From positions 95,298 to 159,297 of the forward strand of contig JAMZAV010004475.1 of the NCBI GenBank assembly GCA_024449915.1: a DNA stretch of 64,000 nucleotides, in the 5' to 3' direction. Positions 44,751 through 56,270 of this stretch are shown here, one piece after another. The stretch is from Sweltsa coloradensis. Lineage: Eukaryota > Arthropoda > Insecta > Plecoptera > Chloroperlidae. Under the pieces are notes generated by a model. The model did no database searches, had not been told where the DNA came from, and saw only the letters and a program-made list of their open reading frames with translations. Numbering within the stretch: position 1 is the stretch's first letter; every line of letters begins with the position of its first letter. A program made the position numbers and the translations under genes.

Positions 44751-45384
44751 GGTCTTTTAAAATATTATTGAAAAAAGTAGGGAGGGAGGAACTCGTCCCG
44801 GGATCGATCCCCTCCTTCTGGGGAGTTTTTTTTCAATCCTCTTCAAAAATTCGGGAAAATCTCAAAAGCGGGTCCGACAGGTGTATCCTTTCCCCTTCCC
44901 CCCTCGACTTTTAATACACTATGCAAGGGGACATACTTGGGGCCCCAAGGGGCTGGTTGCCTTAACTTATCAATTTAAAAATCATTTTAAAAACATCATT
45001 TATAAAGGGAAAACCCAGATTATGCTCGATGCAGATCTTCACAAAAAATCCTATCAGCCGCCGACTTACTAAACGGGAAAAAAGATGACGGGGCCCAAAA
45101 AAAGAAATCCCACTCCGGGCACCAGTGATGTAGTATTTCTAAAAATGGATTGCTTCTTAGTTAGAACTAAACGTGTTACATCAGATTCAGAAGATCCAAG
45201 TAACTGTAAACCTACCCGCCTGCAAGAAATAGGTAAAACATCTCAATCTTCAGGCAGTCAAAATGAAGGTGAACCGTTTGCAAAGAAACTTTGTTCGGTT
45301 CTTGTGTTCTAAATAAGACTGAAATTTGTTTGATTAATCAAAGCCTCGTGTATCATAAAACCAGGGCAACCTTGTTGTGTTTCT
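44751..45384 (+). other. Indel-rich sequence to about 45100, then an unrecognised ORF
   Basis: Homopolymer-rich noise continues to about 45100. The 45085-45312 frame (KMDCFLVRTKRVTSDSEDPS) resembles the N-terminal start of some hAT/ZMYM-type proteins, but this is weak. Confidence 0.3.
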
Positions 45385-45960
45385 AGGCATTTATTACACA
45401 CTGAACACTTTCAACATCATCAACACAACATCACACCCACAGGCTGTACGGACATAACAGGTGGAGAACAACATTAAGATGACGAGCACTTCCCTGACAA
45501 GCCGGGCAGAACAAAGAGAAAACAACCGTCCAGTCTGGACAGAGCAGACAACCTCCTGAAGTTTACAAACATTACACACAATGATGCGAGGACACAACAG
45601 CCAAGACTTGCTCAAACAACACATATTGCAGTAATAGAAGCTAACAACCTGTACTGTGGAGGCCCTGTAAGAAGAGAACGAACAGCTTGCACAAAACCCG
45701 TCCACCTGCGACAAGAACAACAGACCGACTGCGATGCAGGCTCTGCTCTGCTGTGTGCGTGTAGCTGCAGGTGGTAGTTAAAAGGTGCGGGGCGGCGAGG
45801 TCATATCGACGCTACACGTGAAGTGTACTGGACTGGAGGTTTCTATAATCACTTTCATGACAGCAGCACTTGGCCTAAAAGATGTGTAATCAATTGGTTG
45901 AGTGATTTTCTATGTGTACATTAAGGTTCATCGAAACGATGCGACAATGTTTGTTGTTGT
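45385..45960 (+). repeat. Family B interspersed repeat, long copy
   Basis: It has the full set of family blocks, from caggctgtacggacataaca to aggttcatcgaaacgatgcg. It is the longest copy and a good reference. Confidence 0.78.
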
Positions 45961-46046
45961 TTTTTTTGATGATGATATTTTTTTGTTATTGACGTAATTG
46001 TGTCATGAGAAAACACCCATACAATGATCCCTGTATTATGAGTAAA

Positions 46047-46478
46047 GGCTCGTTGGTCTTGTGGTGAGCGTATCTGCTTCCAATGCAGAAGGTCAAGGGT
46101 TCGATTCCCGCTAAAGTCAGAAGTTTTTTAACTTCTGATTTGTACTTAAGTCCATCAGTTCTTGTCTTAGAAGTTTGTGAACGGTGACTTTGGAGCCGTC
46201 CTAGCAACGAAGCACATAATACATTTCAGAGTTGTTCTCAATCGGCCTTGTTGATTCTGGCGTTGATTTTGGGCGGGTGTTCGCACTGTCCATACCACTG
46301 ATTGCTATATTTCCTATTAAAATATCGATCTTTGGGTTTGGGTTTTCGCTTACTCCGTCGATTGCGTCGGGGCCTGTAGGGTTGGCTTTGGGCACTTGAT
46401 TTAAAGTCCCCCACTGAAAATCAGTTATATAACTGAATGGATAGACTCTAAATAAAATGTATTTATTTATTTTTTATT
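46047..46478 (+). mobile_element. Family C SINE with tRNA-Pro-like head and (ATTT)n tail
   Basis: ggctcgttggtcttgtggtg at 46047 resembles the 5' half of tRNA-Pro, with an A-box-like start. agggttcgattcccg at about 46096-46110 is a B box. The acceptor stem does not pair, so it is not a tRNA gene. The body carries gatcgatattttaatag-type blocks in reverse, and the tail is tatttatttatttttt at 46459. The 3' part recurs at 21110-21300. Confidence 0.65.
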
Positions 46479-47439
46479 AGAGGCTCTAGGAAGTTTAAAA
46501 ATCACCAGGGATCACCACCTTCGTGTTAGCTGGTACAAACCAGTCTGAGAGCAAAATAGCAGCTATTTGGAAATTTTAAGCGCCACCCCCTCTGATATGG
46601 TAGGGACAGTAAACTCGATCAACTCCAACAAAGCTGAAATACTGCAACCAAAAAATTCTTTCATTGGAACTATAATTGAAAGACAAGGACAAAAGGATTT
46701 GAAAACTAGAATGCGACGGAAAAACAGATTTCATTAGAGAATGTCCTTCAAAATTTGAAGTTAGACATTTTGTCAGGAATGGTAGATAAGACATTGCCTG
46801 ATGATGATGGAATATCAAAATGACGTAGCTTGAAACAGGCGACGGTCCCCCAAAGGATGACTTTCTTTTTATGTCCAAAAGACCCGCAAGCTGCTTCTCT
46901 GCAACTATTTATACGTGCTTGCCTTATCAACAATATTCATGTTCATGAACATCTCAAGAGCACACGATTACATAATGATCCGGTCATAGCTGTTAGCTAA
47001 GCCTTAAATATACTAACTACCATATCAAGGAGTTAAAAAGGTAAACCGGAATTCGGCGGTTTTCTCCATACAGTTCATTGTAAATGAACCTATCAAATTC
47101 AAAATCGGATTGACAAGAAGGAGTAGGACTACTGGTAATAGGTCATCGCAAAATGGTTCGAAGCCTTGCTCTTCTAAAGACCCTGAACCAACCAAAAGTA
47201 AAACATTTCTGAGGACTTGATGTGTTTGGGAATGATGCAAATGAAAGGAGATGGACCTACAGCTGGCAGGGTAGCTGCTGTTCCTGTTCCAATGCGATGG
47301 ACAACACACACTCTCGCAATTCTTAAGACAGTGGCTATTTTACTATCCAAAAGTAATGTTCAAAAGTGATGAAAGTCCAAGGTCGGGGAACTCACATACA
47401 TATAGATCGAAGTTTTGTCAACTATAGAACAAGAATTTG
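46479..47439. other. No recognised gene
   Basis: Minus-strand ORFs at 46576-46933 and 47025-47309 have no domain I can name. On the plus strand the latter region may be further P-element-like sequence, but it is too broken to call. Confidence 0.3.
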
Positions 47440-47565
47440 AGAATGTCGGTTTTTGAAAGCCACAGACGAATACTGCTCGCTGATCTACGACGAAGTGAAA
47501 ATTCAAGAGGATGTTGTTTACAAAAGCTCCACTGGTGGTCCGTCAAGGATGAAAGTTTTCGATAG
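47440..47565 (+). pseudogene. P-element/THAP9-like transposase fragment
   Basis: The frame KATDEYCSLIYDEVKIQEDV followed by VYKSSTGG matches the conserved L.[FY]DEM.I...L.Y....G block of P-element transposases, which holds a catalytic Asp. It is very short, and stops flank it. Confidence 0.45.
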
Positions 47566-47929
47566 CTAACAAAACAATACTTAAAAAATTGTGCCACAAG
47601 AGTTGAAGAAGACTGTATGGCAATGTAAGTTGCATATTATCTTGATCAAATACAACCTATTCAATTCCCACATAAATTTTTCCCTGAAATCATGAAATAT
47701 TCTTTTAGAGCATTGTTATCCTAGTATTGAACAGCAAAGCCAAATACTAGACCCAAGCATGTTTTTAAACAAAAACCTTGAATGCAATTTTGGAAATGAG
47801 GACGTAAAACGAAGATTCTAGACTTTATTTTTAATTCCTTTTTTTTTTAAAAAATTAATACACCAGCAGTACCCATTGTTTTTTTATAAATTAAGTACAC
47901 CAGCAAGTACCCAATTGTTATTAAATAGT
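47566..47929. other. AT-rich spacer
   Basis: Nothing recognised. Confidence 0.4.
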
Positions 47930-48070
47930 CATTATTCAACCACTCTTAACATGGTTTTATGTTGGCGTGCAATCTTGTCCCAATAATTTTGCATTGTTTG
48001 TTTAAGCTTGTGTTTAAAAAAATACTTTCATATCTGAAGGTAGGACTAATTGGCCAATCTGCGGTGTGCT
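47930..48070 (-). pseudogene. I-type LINE fragment
   Basis: It matches the 6770-6840 part of the minus-strand LINE (the tttaagcttttgtttacaaa and atctgaagga blocks). It lies between RNase H and the C-terminal tail. Confidence 0.4.
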
Positions 48071-48184
48071 AATTTTGCATGGTGATCTTGCATATTATGT
48101 GTCTGCTTGTACAAGGGAAGGCACACACTACGCAGCATGTTATTCTGTTGTGCGTCTTAACAAGACATTACCTGACAAGCATGG

Positions 48185-48310
48185 ACAAAAAAAAAAGCAA
48201 AGGAAACCTTCCAGGCTGGACAGAACAGACAGCCTCCTGAAGTTAACAAACATTTAACAGAACAATGTGAGGACACAACAGCCAAGACTTGCTGAAACAA
48301 CACACGCAGC
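48185..48310 (+). repeat. Family B repeat fragment
   Basis: It matches the aggctggacagaacagacag and caagacttgctgaaacaaca blocks, then is cut by the LINE starting at about 48311. Confidence 0.65.
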
Positions 48311-48321
48311 AGTAAGATAAT

Positions 48322-50491
48322 GTAAAAGAATTCTATAGTAAACTTCTGAACGAAGGGTGGGAGGAAGTTTATGAAGGGAACGGGATAGAAGACAAATATA
48401 GTAACTTTATTAAAATAATTAAAGCACACTATAATTCCTCATTCCCAACAAGGCGAGTTAGGGTTAAGGCGGGTCGGTCAAAAAAGATTAGCACTCTATG
48501 GATAACACAGCAGGTTTTAGAAATGAGAAACAAAGTTATAAAATGGGCAACTAGACAAAAAACTGATAAAGATTTGCAAACTAAGGTAAGACTAGAAAGG
48601 TATAAGAAGGCATATAAAGGTCTAATCAAAGAGGCTAAGGCTAAGTCAGCAAAGAACTTTATAAAAAATTCAAATAATAAAAGTAAGGCAATATGGCAAA
48701 TTATTAACAAAGAGAGAACTAATAAAAACAACGATGACATTAAGCCGATTAAACTAAAGGTAAACGGAGAGACGCTTAATAATACAAAAGAGGTGGCAGG
48801 TACGTTTAATACATATTTTGCTGAAGCAGCAAGTAAACTTGAAGAAATGGGGGTAGATCGAACAAATTTCACATCTATTCCAGAGTCTGGGTGTAACTTT
48901 ATATTAAACAATGTCACCAGCAGGGAGATAATTAAATTGATTAGGCGCATGAAAAATAAAAAGTCATTAGGACCGGATGGCATCTCCAGCCACCTAATTA
49001 AGCAATGTGGTATCCCATTAGCTGAACCACTGGCACACTTAATAAACGACTCTTTTAGCTCAGGTATATTCCCAAGTGAACTTAAAGTAGCCCGAGTAAA
49101 ACCCATATTTAAGAAGGGGGACAGTATGGAAATGGGAAACTATAGACCAATCTCTAATCTAAATGCTTTCTCTAAGATCTTTGAAATGGCTATGAACGAC
49201 AGAATAACCAAATTTTTTGAAAATAACAATCTTCTTGCTAAAGACCAACATGGCTTCAGAAAGGGGCGATCAACTGAAACTGCTATTGGGGCCTTGACCG
49301 ATGCAATACTTAGTGGAATGGACAATCGCAAATATGTACTGGTAATGTTCATGGACCTATCAAAAGCCTTTGATTGTGTTAAATATGATATCCTCATCAA
49401 TAAACTGTACTCATATGGAATTAGGGGAATCGCATTACAATGGATATATTCCTATCTACATGGGCGAAGACAATTTGTTAACTTAGTGGATAGGGATACA
49501 CACATGGAAGTAAGATCAGATGAGATAGAAATCAAAATTGGAGTTCCCCAGGGGTCAATTCTGGGGCCAACCTTCTTTAATGTGCAAATTAATGACATGC
49601 CACAATCAACTATAAATGGGCAGGTGATACTGTATGCAGATGACTCAACTGCTCTTCTAGCAGACACAGATCTCTCACAACTAGAAATTAATGGTTTCAT
49701 ATCTTTCAGTGAAATCGCTCAATGGCTGAAGCCAAATAATCTGATACAAAATATAAAAAAAACTAACTGTATGATCTTTCAGACTGGGAAAAAAACAATG
49801 AATCAGCATAATATAAACATATGTACTGGAAATGGAGCAGGTATAGAACAAGTAGAATCTACTGAAACTCTTTGAATACACTTAGATGAATATTTGACTT
49901 GGGATGTGCACATTGACCATCTTGCAAGAAAAATAAGCTCAAGTCTATATGTATTCAGAAAATTAAGAGTGTATAAAGATCAAGGACTTTTAAAACAGTT
50001 TACTACTCACTGATTGAAACATATCTAAGTTACGCAATAATCGTGTGGGGGAATTCTTCAAAGAAAAACACAGATAGACTCTTTGTCTTGCAAAAGAGGG
50101 CGGTACGAATGATAGCTAATCTTAAAATCAGAGAATCCTGTCGGGGGCATTTTAAAAAACTAAATATAATGACATTACCAAGCTTGTATATGTACAAAAC
50201 AATACTATACCTCAAGCTACACAAAACAGACACACTAAAAACAATAATGTTCATAAGCACAATACAAGAGGAAGAAAGGACATGTATATGCCACCTCATA
50301 ATCTATCAATGTACGAAAAAGGGCCAACCTATGCGGGAATAGTACTATATAATAGGCTGCCAGATAATGTCAAGGATATTGACTTGGTGGAGGATTTTAA
50401 GGGACAGTTAAAGAAGTTTTTTATAGATCAGGAATTCTATACAGTGGATGAATACCTAAAATCCCAAGAAAGTAGGTCTATAACATGTTGA
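48322..50491 (+). pseudogene. LINE reverse transcriptase ORF
   Basis: The frame is open from 48322 to 49875. RT motifs are PIFKKGDSMEMGNYRPISNL, FMDLSKAFDCV (A), IKIGVPQGSILGP (B) and ILYADDSTALL (C, catalytic YADD). A TGA at 49873-49875 sits where GGA (Gly) is expected in LGIHLDEYLTW. Coding continues beyond it, then shifts frame to 50043-50280 (LFVLQKRAVRMIANL) and 50282-50491 (LYNRLPDNVKDI and the final FYTVDEYL). All conserved RT blocks are present. It lacks an endonuclease because of 5' truncation. Confidence 0.85.
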
Positions 50492-50892
50492 GACATCTGT
50501 TATGTGTATTTATATTGTAAATAATCTATAAATGTTAGTTGTTAGACTTTATCACTTTTAAATGTATTGACATGCACCATGTGAATTAAGAAGGTTATAC
50601 TATGGAGGAATGGACAGTATCTATTGATGGATGTAACCTCTGAAGTCAGTTGATATTGGGCAGCAATCAAGAATGTTATTCTTGATTGTGTGTCTTGACT
50701 GTGTTTGTAGGAATATTCTATATATGGTATCTGTTGATGGATGTAGTGTTTCAATTAAGTTGATATTGTATAGCTACTAAGTACAATTATGTACTGTACT
50801 GTTACTTAAACTGTAATGTTATTTTTAACTTATATATTTTACAAATGTATTGACGTGCATTACACAATCAGAAATTGTAATATGATGCAAGA

Positions 50893-50921
50893 CTAAATAA
50901 ATAAATAAATAAATAAATAAG
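50893..50921 (+). repeat. (AAAT)n tail of the LINE
   Basis: About six aaat units close the LINE. Confidence 0.85.
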
Positions 50922-50929
50922 ACGAACTA

Positions 50930-51430
50930 TATCACACTGACCAAACATACACCTCACGGGCTGTATGGACAGAACAAACGGGGCGAAATACCGAGATAAC
51001 AAGCACTTGACTGACAAGCAATACAGAAAAAGGAGTAAAAAAAACTTTCAGTCTGGACAGAACAGACATCCTAGTAACGGAAACACACACAAAACAAAAC
51101 ACATTCAGTAGTAACACAAGCCGACTCCTAGTACTGTGGAGACCGAACAAGAACAGAACGAAGACAAAACACGTCCACCTCCGACAAGAACAACTGACCG
51201 ACTGCGAGTGCGAGACTGCCGCTGCGCTGTGTGTACTGTAGCCTGTACAGATGGCAGTCAAAAGGTGCGGGGCGGCGAGGTCATATCGATGTTGCACGTG
51301 AAGTACATGGAAATTATTCAAAATCGTATGATGACACTAGCACATGATCTCCAAGGTGTATAAAAATTGGTTGCGAGCTATATTTAAATGTGTATTGAGG
51401 TTCATCGCGACGATGCTATATTTTCGCAGA
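50930..51430 (+). repeat. Family B interspersed repeat, full copy
   Basis: It contains all family blocks, from caaacatacacctcacgggc to aggttcatcgcgacgatgct. It is most similar to the copy at 2960. Confidence 0.75.
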
Positions 51431-51868
51431 TAATGGATGCAAGCAGGTTGTTTTGGATTATAGGCCTACTAGTCACTAATGTGAGCAGAACGCTTTTAGA
51501 GTTGAAGTATTAAATACACCCAACATTACTGACCATAGCATACTAATAATAAAAGGTGGAATAAAAAACAGCAGTGATCTCTCTAAGAATGCAAATAACT
51601 GTGGTATGAAAAGAAATTGGAAAAATTATAGTTAAGAGATCTACAGAGTTATATGGGTTATGTGGGTTAGATGAGTTATAGGGGATAATGCGCTGGTTCG
51701 AAATGATTCTAACTGTTCTCCGACAGCATCAAAGCTAATGTCTCAAGTAATGAATAAGTGATCAGAATGATCTAGAGTGATTGATGCGCCTTGTGGGCGA
51801 ATTGGTTTGAAACCCTCGATTTTCTCCTCTCTAAAGTAACTTAATAACTTCTCCTTTATTTTATTTAT
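51431..51868. other. AT-rich spacer
   Basis: Nothing recognised. Confidence 0.4.
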
Positions 51869-52125
51869 TGGATATTGTTTAACGTCTCATATTTATGCAA
51901 CTTGGCTAATCGAGACGAAGGGAGTGACGTAAGGGGTGAGGGGGGGACAAGGGGCGGACAGGCCTGTGCTGGTCAGAACCAGCCACAAGCGTACGGGGAG
52001 GGCAGGGGTTCCCCCACGTCGTATGGTCGTATCCGTCTGTGTCATCATCTGTCTGTGTTGTCATTGTCGTCGCCGTCGAGGAGGTAGTCAAAGGGAAGGG
52101 GAAAGTTCCCCGACGACGACCCAGG
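51869..52125 (-). mobile_element. Family A SINE, 5'-truncated
   Basis: It starts ttggatattgtttaacgtct and stops after ccccgacgacgacccag. Confidence 0.78.
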
Positions 52126-52761
52126 TTGTGCTAAATCTAGTTTAATAAGCCAATATTGTATCCCTAAAATATATATTTTAATGTTCCAATGTAAGTGTTA
52201 ATCAAACCATGACACTGTCGAAACACAGTTACCTAAAAAATCTGAATTGATGCAACTGGCGGGGTTGTATGTAAGATGAATCGTCCAGGTGGCTTCTCGA
52301 GTGGACATATCTTTATATACGAGGTCACAGTCTGTGACAATTTCTCTAGACAGCAGTATTCTGTGTGCAATATGTTGTCGGAACGTCATGATGCCAACAG
52401 TATTTTTTTACTGGCTTAATCAATGGGTGCGAGATGGGGCTCCGACTCCAAAAGAGAATGTCACAGATAGGTTTTGTACGTCTGTAGGTACAAACTGCAT
52501 GTCTAGTGCAACTTTTCACAAACATCAACACCAAGCACACACGTACAGCTCCATAGCTTGCCAGACATTATTTAATGAAGTGCGTAAGAAAGTTAGGCAA
52601 GCATACATGGACCTTGACATCACCCTTACTGAAGCATCAGTGATAAATATATGTGTGAGCTATGACGGTTCGTGGCACAAAAGGGGTTTTACCTCCAAGT
52701 TCGGTGTTGGCATAGTAATAGACTTGCTAACTGGATATGCAATTGACTTTGTGGTATTTTT

Positions 52762-52820
52762 TTCTTTCTCGATTTGGTTGATCGGGAAACACTCCCGTGG
52801 GTGTAATTGTTTTTATTGTG
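52762..52820 (+). repeat. Short repeat shared with 20358-20420
   Basis: The same ctcgatttggttgatcggga block is inserted in the Mutator-like ORF. Confidence 0.65.
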
Positions 52821-52888
52821 TTCATCTGTGTGTGTGTTATCAAAGTTCTGTCTTCAATGTTGTAGAGCAAAGAAAAATTTGATGATTG

Positions 52889-53231
52889 ATTGGATATTGC
52901 TTTACGTCTCATATTAATGCAACTAGGCTAATCGAGACGAAGGGAGGGACGTAAGGGATGACGCGGGGGGACAAGGGGTGAACAGGCCTGTGCTGGTCAG
53001 AACCAGCCACAAGCGTATGGGGAGGGCAGAGGTTCCCCCACGTCGTGGTCGTCTCCGTCTGTGTCATCCGTCCGTGTTGTCGTTGTCGTCGCCGTCGGGG
53101 AGGTAGTCAAAGGGAAGGGGAAAGGTCCCCGACGACGACCCAGAGCTCGCACATTAGTTTCAGGGAGATAAACTCCCCTAATCACGGGCCAAACCACGAG
53201 AAGGTTGCGAGTTGGAATTTGATGGCCCAAG
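52889..53231 (-). mobile_element. Family A SINE, full length
   Basis: It is inserted in the Mutator-like transposase. Flanking aaagaaaaattt (about 52871) and an aaagaaaa..attt run (about 53237-53254) may be a target duplication blurred by the A run. Confidence 0.8.
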
Positions 53232-54308
53232 AAAAAAAGAAAAAAAAAAAATTTGGGAGAGAAAACTATTGAGTATACAAACTGGGCTGAAAAGCACAAT
53301 CCATCATGCCAAATGAAAAATACAGGGTCATCTCCGGGCATGGAGATGTTTGCTGCCGACATTCTGTGGAAACGTTCGCTAGAATACAATGTACGATACA
53401 CTACACTTCTGTCAGATGGCGACTCCAAAACATTTAACCACCTCGTCAGTGAGGAAGTGTATGGACCGGATGTAGTTTTGGTGAAAGAAGAGTGCACCAA
53501 CCACATTGCAAAAAGATTGGGCACAGGTCTGAGAAATCTTGTCAAAGACAACCGCAAGCAAGGCATCACTTTGGGTGGAAAAACACATGGCAGCCTAAAA
53601 GAAGACACCATTGTTAAACTCACCCGGTACTATTCTAATGCCATAAAAAACAATTCTAGTGATATCGTTTCAATGAAGACAGCAATATTTAGTACTCTGT
53701 ATCATTGCATGTCAACCGATGTAAAGCCGCAGCATGGGAAATGTCCCCTCGGTCTTTCTTCATGGTGTTTCTACCAGCGAGCTGTAGCCAAAAATGAAAC
53801 ACCAGGTTCACACATGACTAACATTCATACACCACTGTCACAAGAAGTTGTTTTAAAACTAATTCCTGTCTACCAACGCCTAGCGGGAGATGAATTGCTG
53901 CAGCGTTGTCTTCCTGGGAGAACACAAAATGCGAACGAAAGTCTACACAGCCGCATATGGCTTCAGTGTCCTAAACATGTGTTTGCATCCAAACGCCGTG
54001 TTGAAACTGCTGTTCAAGATGCCATCTCCGAGTTCAACAATGGAACATTTACTGCTGTTGGCACAAGAAATAAGGCGGCACAAGCTTCCACGTCCCCTAT
54101 TTCTGCAAACATCATGAAACGTCGAGAGATGCGCCGTACGCGGCAGATGGTACAACGCGTTTCACAAAAATACCAATCTTACCGACTTGCTGTTCGAATC
54201 TCGCAAATCAGGACAGAGGAGTGCAAGAAAAAAAAGAGGGTGAAACATATGCCCCTGGAGGTTTTTAAGGTAGGCATACCTAGTAATAGTTCTGACGTTC
54301 ATTGTTGA

Positions 54309-55950
54309 CTTCCAGTAGACAGAGGCTTACCGGTACTAATTTTAGGCCTAACCTAGGGCTGTATAGAGTGTTATTCTTAATTATTTTAGTAAATTTTAAA
54401 CAAGCCTAGATTAACAGGTTATAGAGGCACAGTGAAATCATGTAAAATAAATAAACTGTGCCTTTTGTCTAAGTGTTATACTCAAATTTACTTAAAAACA
54501 ACATTAGTAAACTTTAAATGCTATTATCTCGGAACTTTTATTCTAGCACATTTGCTAACATTTTTTCCTACTACTTGTACAGTTTTTAAGATAAAAGGCC
54601 AATTTTTTTTTAAATGCTCACAAGTCAAATTCTGACAAATTCACCAGACACATTTTTGATAAGATCTATAGTTTATTATTTAAAATATGTGAAATATAGA
54701 TTTGCTACAAAATTCATATATTTTCTAACAATACAAAGAAAAAAATCATATATACCAAACAAAACAAAAAAAATCAAATCCCTCTGGTGATTGTTTAGAT
54801 GTATTGTTTATTAATCAAACACACCTTATACTTTAAAAAAAAAATTAAAACTATGGAAACCTTAGCATTTTTAGCAAAACACTGTTTTAACAATGTATTT
54901 GTCCACTGTTGTAAAACAACAAAGAATTTGGAACTTTTTTTTGTAATTATTACTTTCAACAATATGAACAGTCACACAAAAAATTTCATATGTGTACATG
55001 GAATGGTTTAGAAAATTTCTATTTCAGTATATATATATAGTATATATATGTTAATGTACAGTTCTCAAATGATGTTATTCTTATTATTCTTGTAACGTAA
55101 TTATGTAATGTGTATGTTTTTCCTTAATCCCAATGTACTACAAATGTTTCTCATCATCATCATCATCATATCATCATCATAATATCACTGAGCAATTTCC
55201 ACAAGATTTCTTCAGATGCCAAACTTCTTAGGTATTAGGTAGGCCTCCATGGAGGCCTACATACTTGAAATATTATCTCACTGTTCTCCATTAGTTTTTT
55301 TGCCTCATTCAATATTAATTTTAATATAATAATAATTTTAAAAATAATAAATAACTAAATGGAAGTTCTTTCATGCTTTCACTTTACATGCACTCACATT
55401 TTGGCATAAGTATTAACTGGCTTTACAAATTTGCTTGCTTCCTTGCCTCTTGACTTATATTGTTGTCAAGCATTATTGTAGACTTGTCAATGAGATTTGA
55501 GCATGGGCTTAGTAGTCGACAATGATCTGATGGCGTTTTCCACTAGGTCGCTCCGTAGCTCATTTTGGCGCACCGGATTGCCACAATTGTCTTTTCATTT
55601 GTCCAGTTTTATAATGCTATTCAAATGGAGGTCGACAACAATGACAATTTGACAACAATCATGCACTCGCCGAGTGCATGCCCGTGGAAAACGACATAAG
55701 TCAGGAAGCAAGCCCTGAGGCCTACCTAGTTAGTCTCGATGATGACTATAAATCAATATGAAATACCCCACCAAGTACGTTGTGGGTATTCTTCTGCTTC
55801 TCAAGTAAACGATTGCGTGAAATACCACACAAGCTTTTGATTTGAGATGTTCACTAACAGTTTTCGAATAACATTTTGTTTAAAACCTGAAAGTTTTCAA
55901 CTGATACACTGAAACGTATACCTAAACACACGCCAGGATTTGATTTTTGA
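54309..55950. other. Long AT-rich gene-free stretch with microsatellites
   Basis: It contains an (AT)n run at 55028-55050 and a (CAT)n run at 55155-55190. No ORF has a recognised domain. Confidence 0.5.
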
Positions 55951-55952
55951 TT

Positions 55953-56270
55953 GGATATTGCTTAACGTCTCATATTTATGCAACTTGGCTAATCGAGACG
56001 AAGGGAGGGACGTAAGGGATGACGCGGGGGGACAAGGGGTGGACAGGCCTGTGCTGGTCAGAACCAGCCACAAGCATATGGGGAGGGCAGGGGTTCCCCC
56101 ACGTCGTGGTCGTCTCCGTCTGTGTCATCATCCGACCGTGTTGTCATTGTCGTCGCCGTCGGGGAGGTAGTCAAAGGGAAGGGGAAAGTTCCCCGAAGAC
56201 GACCCAGAGCTCGCCATTAGTTTCAGGGAGAAAAACTCCCCTAATCACGGGCCAATCCACGAGAAGGTTA
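55953..56270 (-). mobile_element. Family A SINE, near full length
   Basis: From ttggatattgcttaacgtct to ccacgagaaggtt. It is highly similar to the 52889 copy. Confidence 0.82.

Larger units (their letters stand above)
48311..50921 (+). mobile_element. Jockey-like LINE, 5'-truncated, fairly young
   Basis: It begins within the linker before RT, with no endonuclease, and ends in an (AAAT)n tail at 50893-50921. A family B repeat lies on both sides, one ending and one starting near the junctions. Confidence 0.8.
52395..54308 (+). pseudogene. Mutator-like transposase, split by repeats
   Basis: The first part (to about 52750) has YMDLDITLTEASVINICVSY, then DGSWHKRGFTSKFGVG and LLTGYAIDFVV. The D of SYDGSW is the likely first catalytic Asp. 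After inserted sequence (52755-53240), the 53253-54308 frame continues with NYTNWAEKHN, RYTTLLSDGDSKTFNHL (second Asp), KCPLGLSSWCFYQRA and QNANESLHSRIWLQCPKHVF. The Glu of NESLH may be the third residue. The tail is basic. This order is that of the animal Mutator-like transposase domain. The second part is uninterrupted for 351 codons. The junction and loss of residues between the parts come from the insertions. Confidence 0.75.

Noticed and set aside
46047..46118. Functional tRNA-Pro gene
   Set aside because: The acceptor stem does not pair and the T stem is weak. It heads a repeat body with an (ATTT)n tail.
55028..55190. AT and CAT microsatellites as regulatory elements
   Set aside because: They are simple repeats in a gene-free AT-rich stretch with nothing to regulate nearby.
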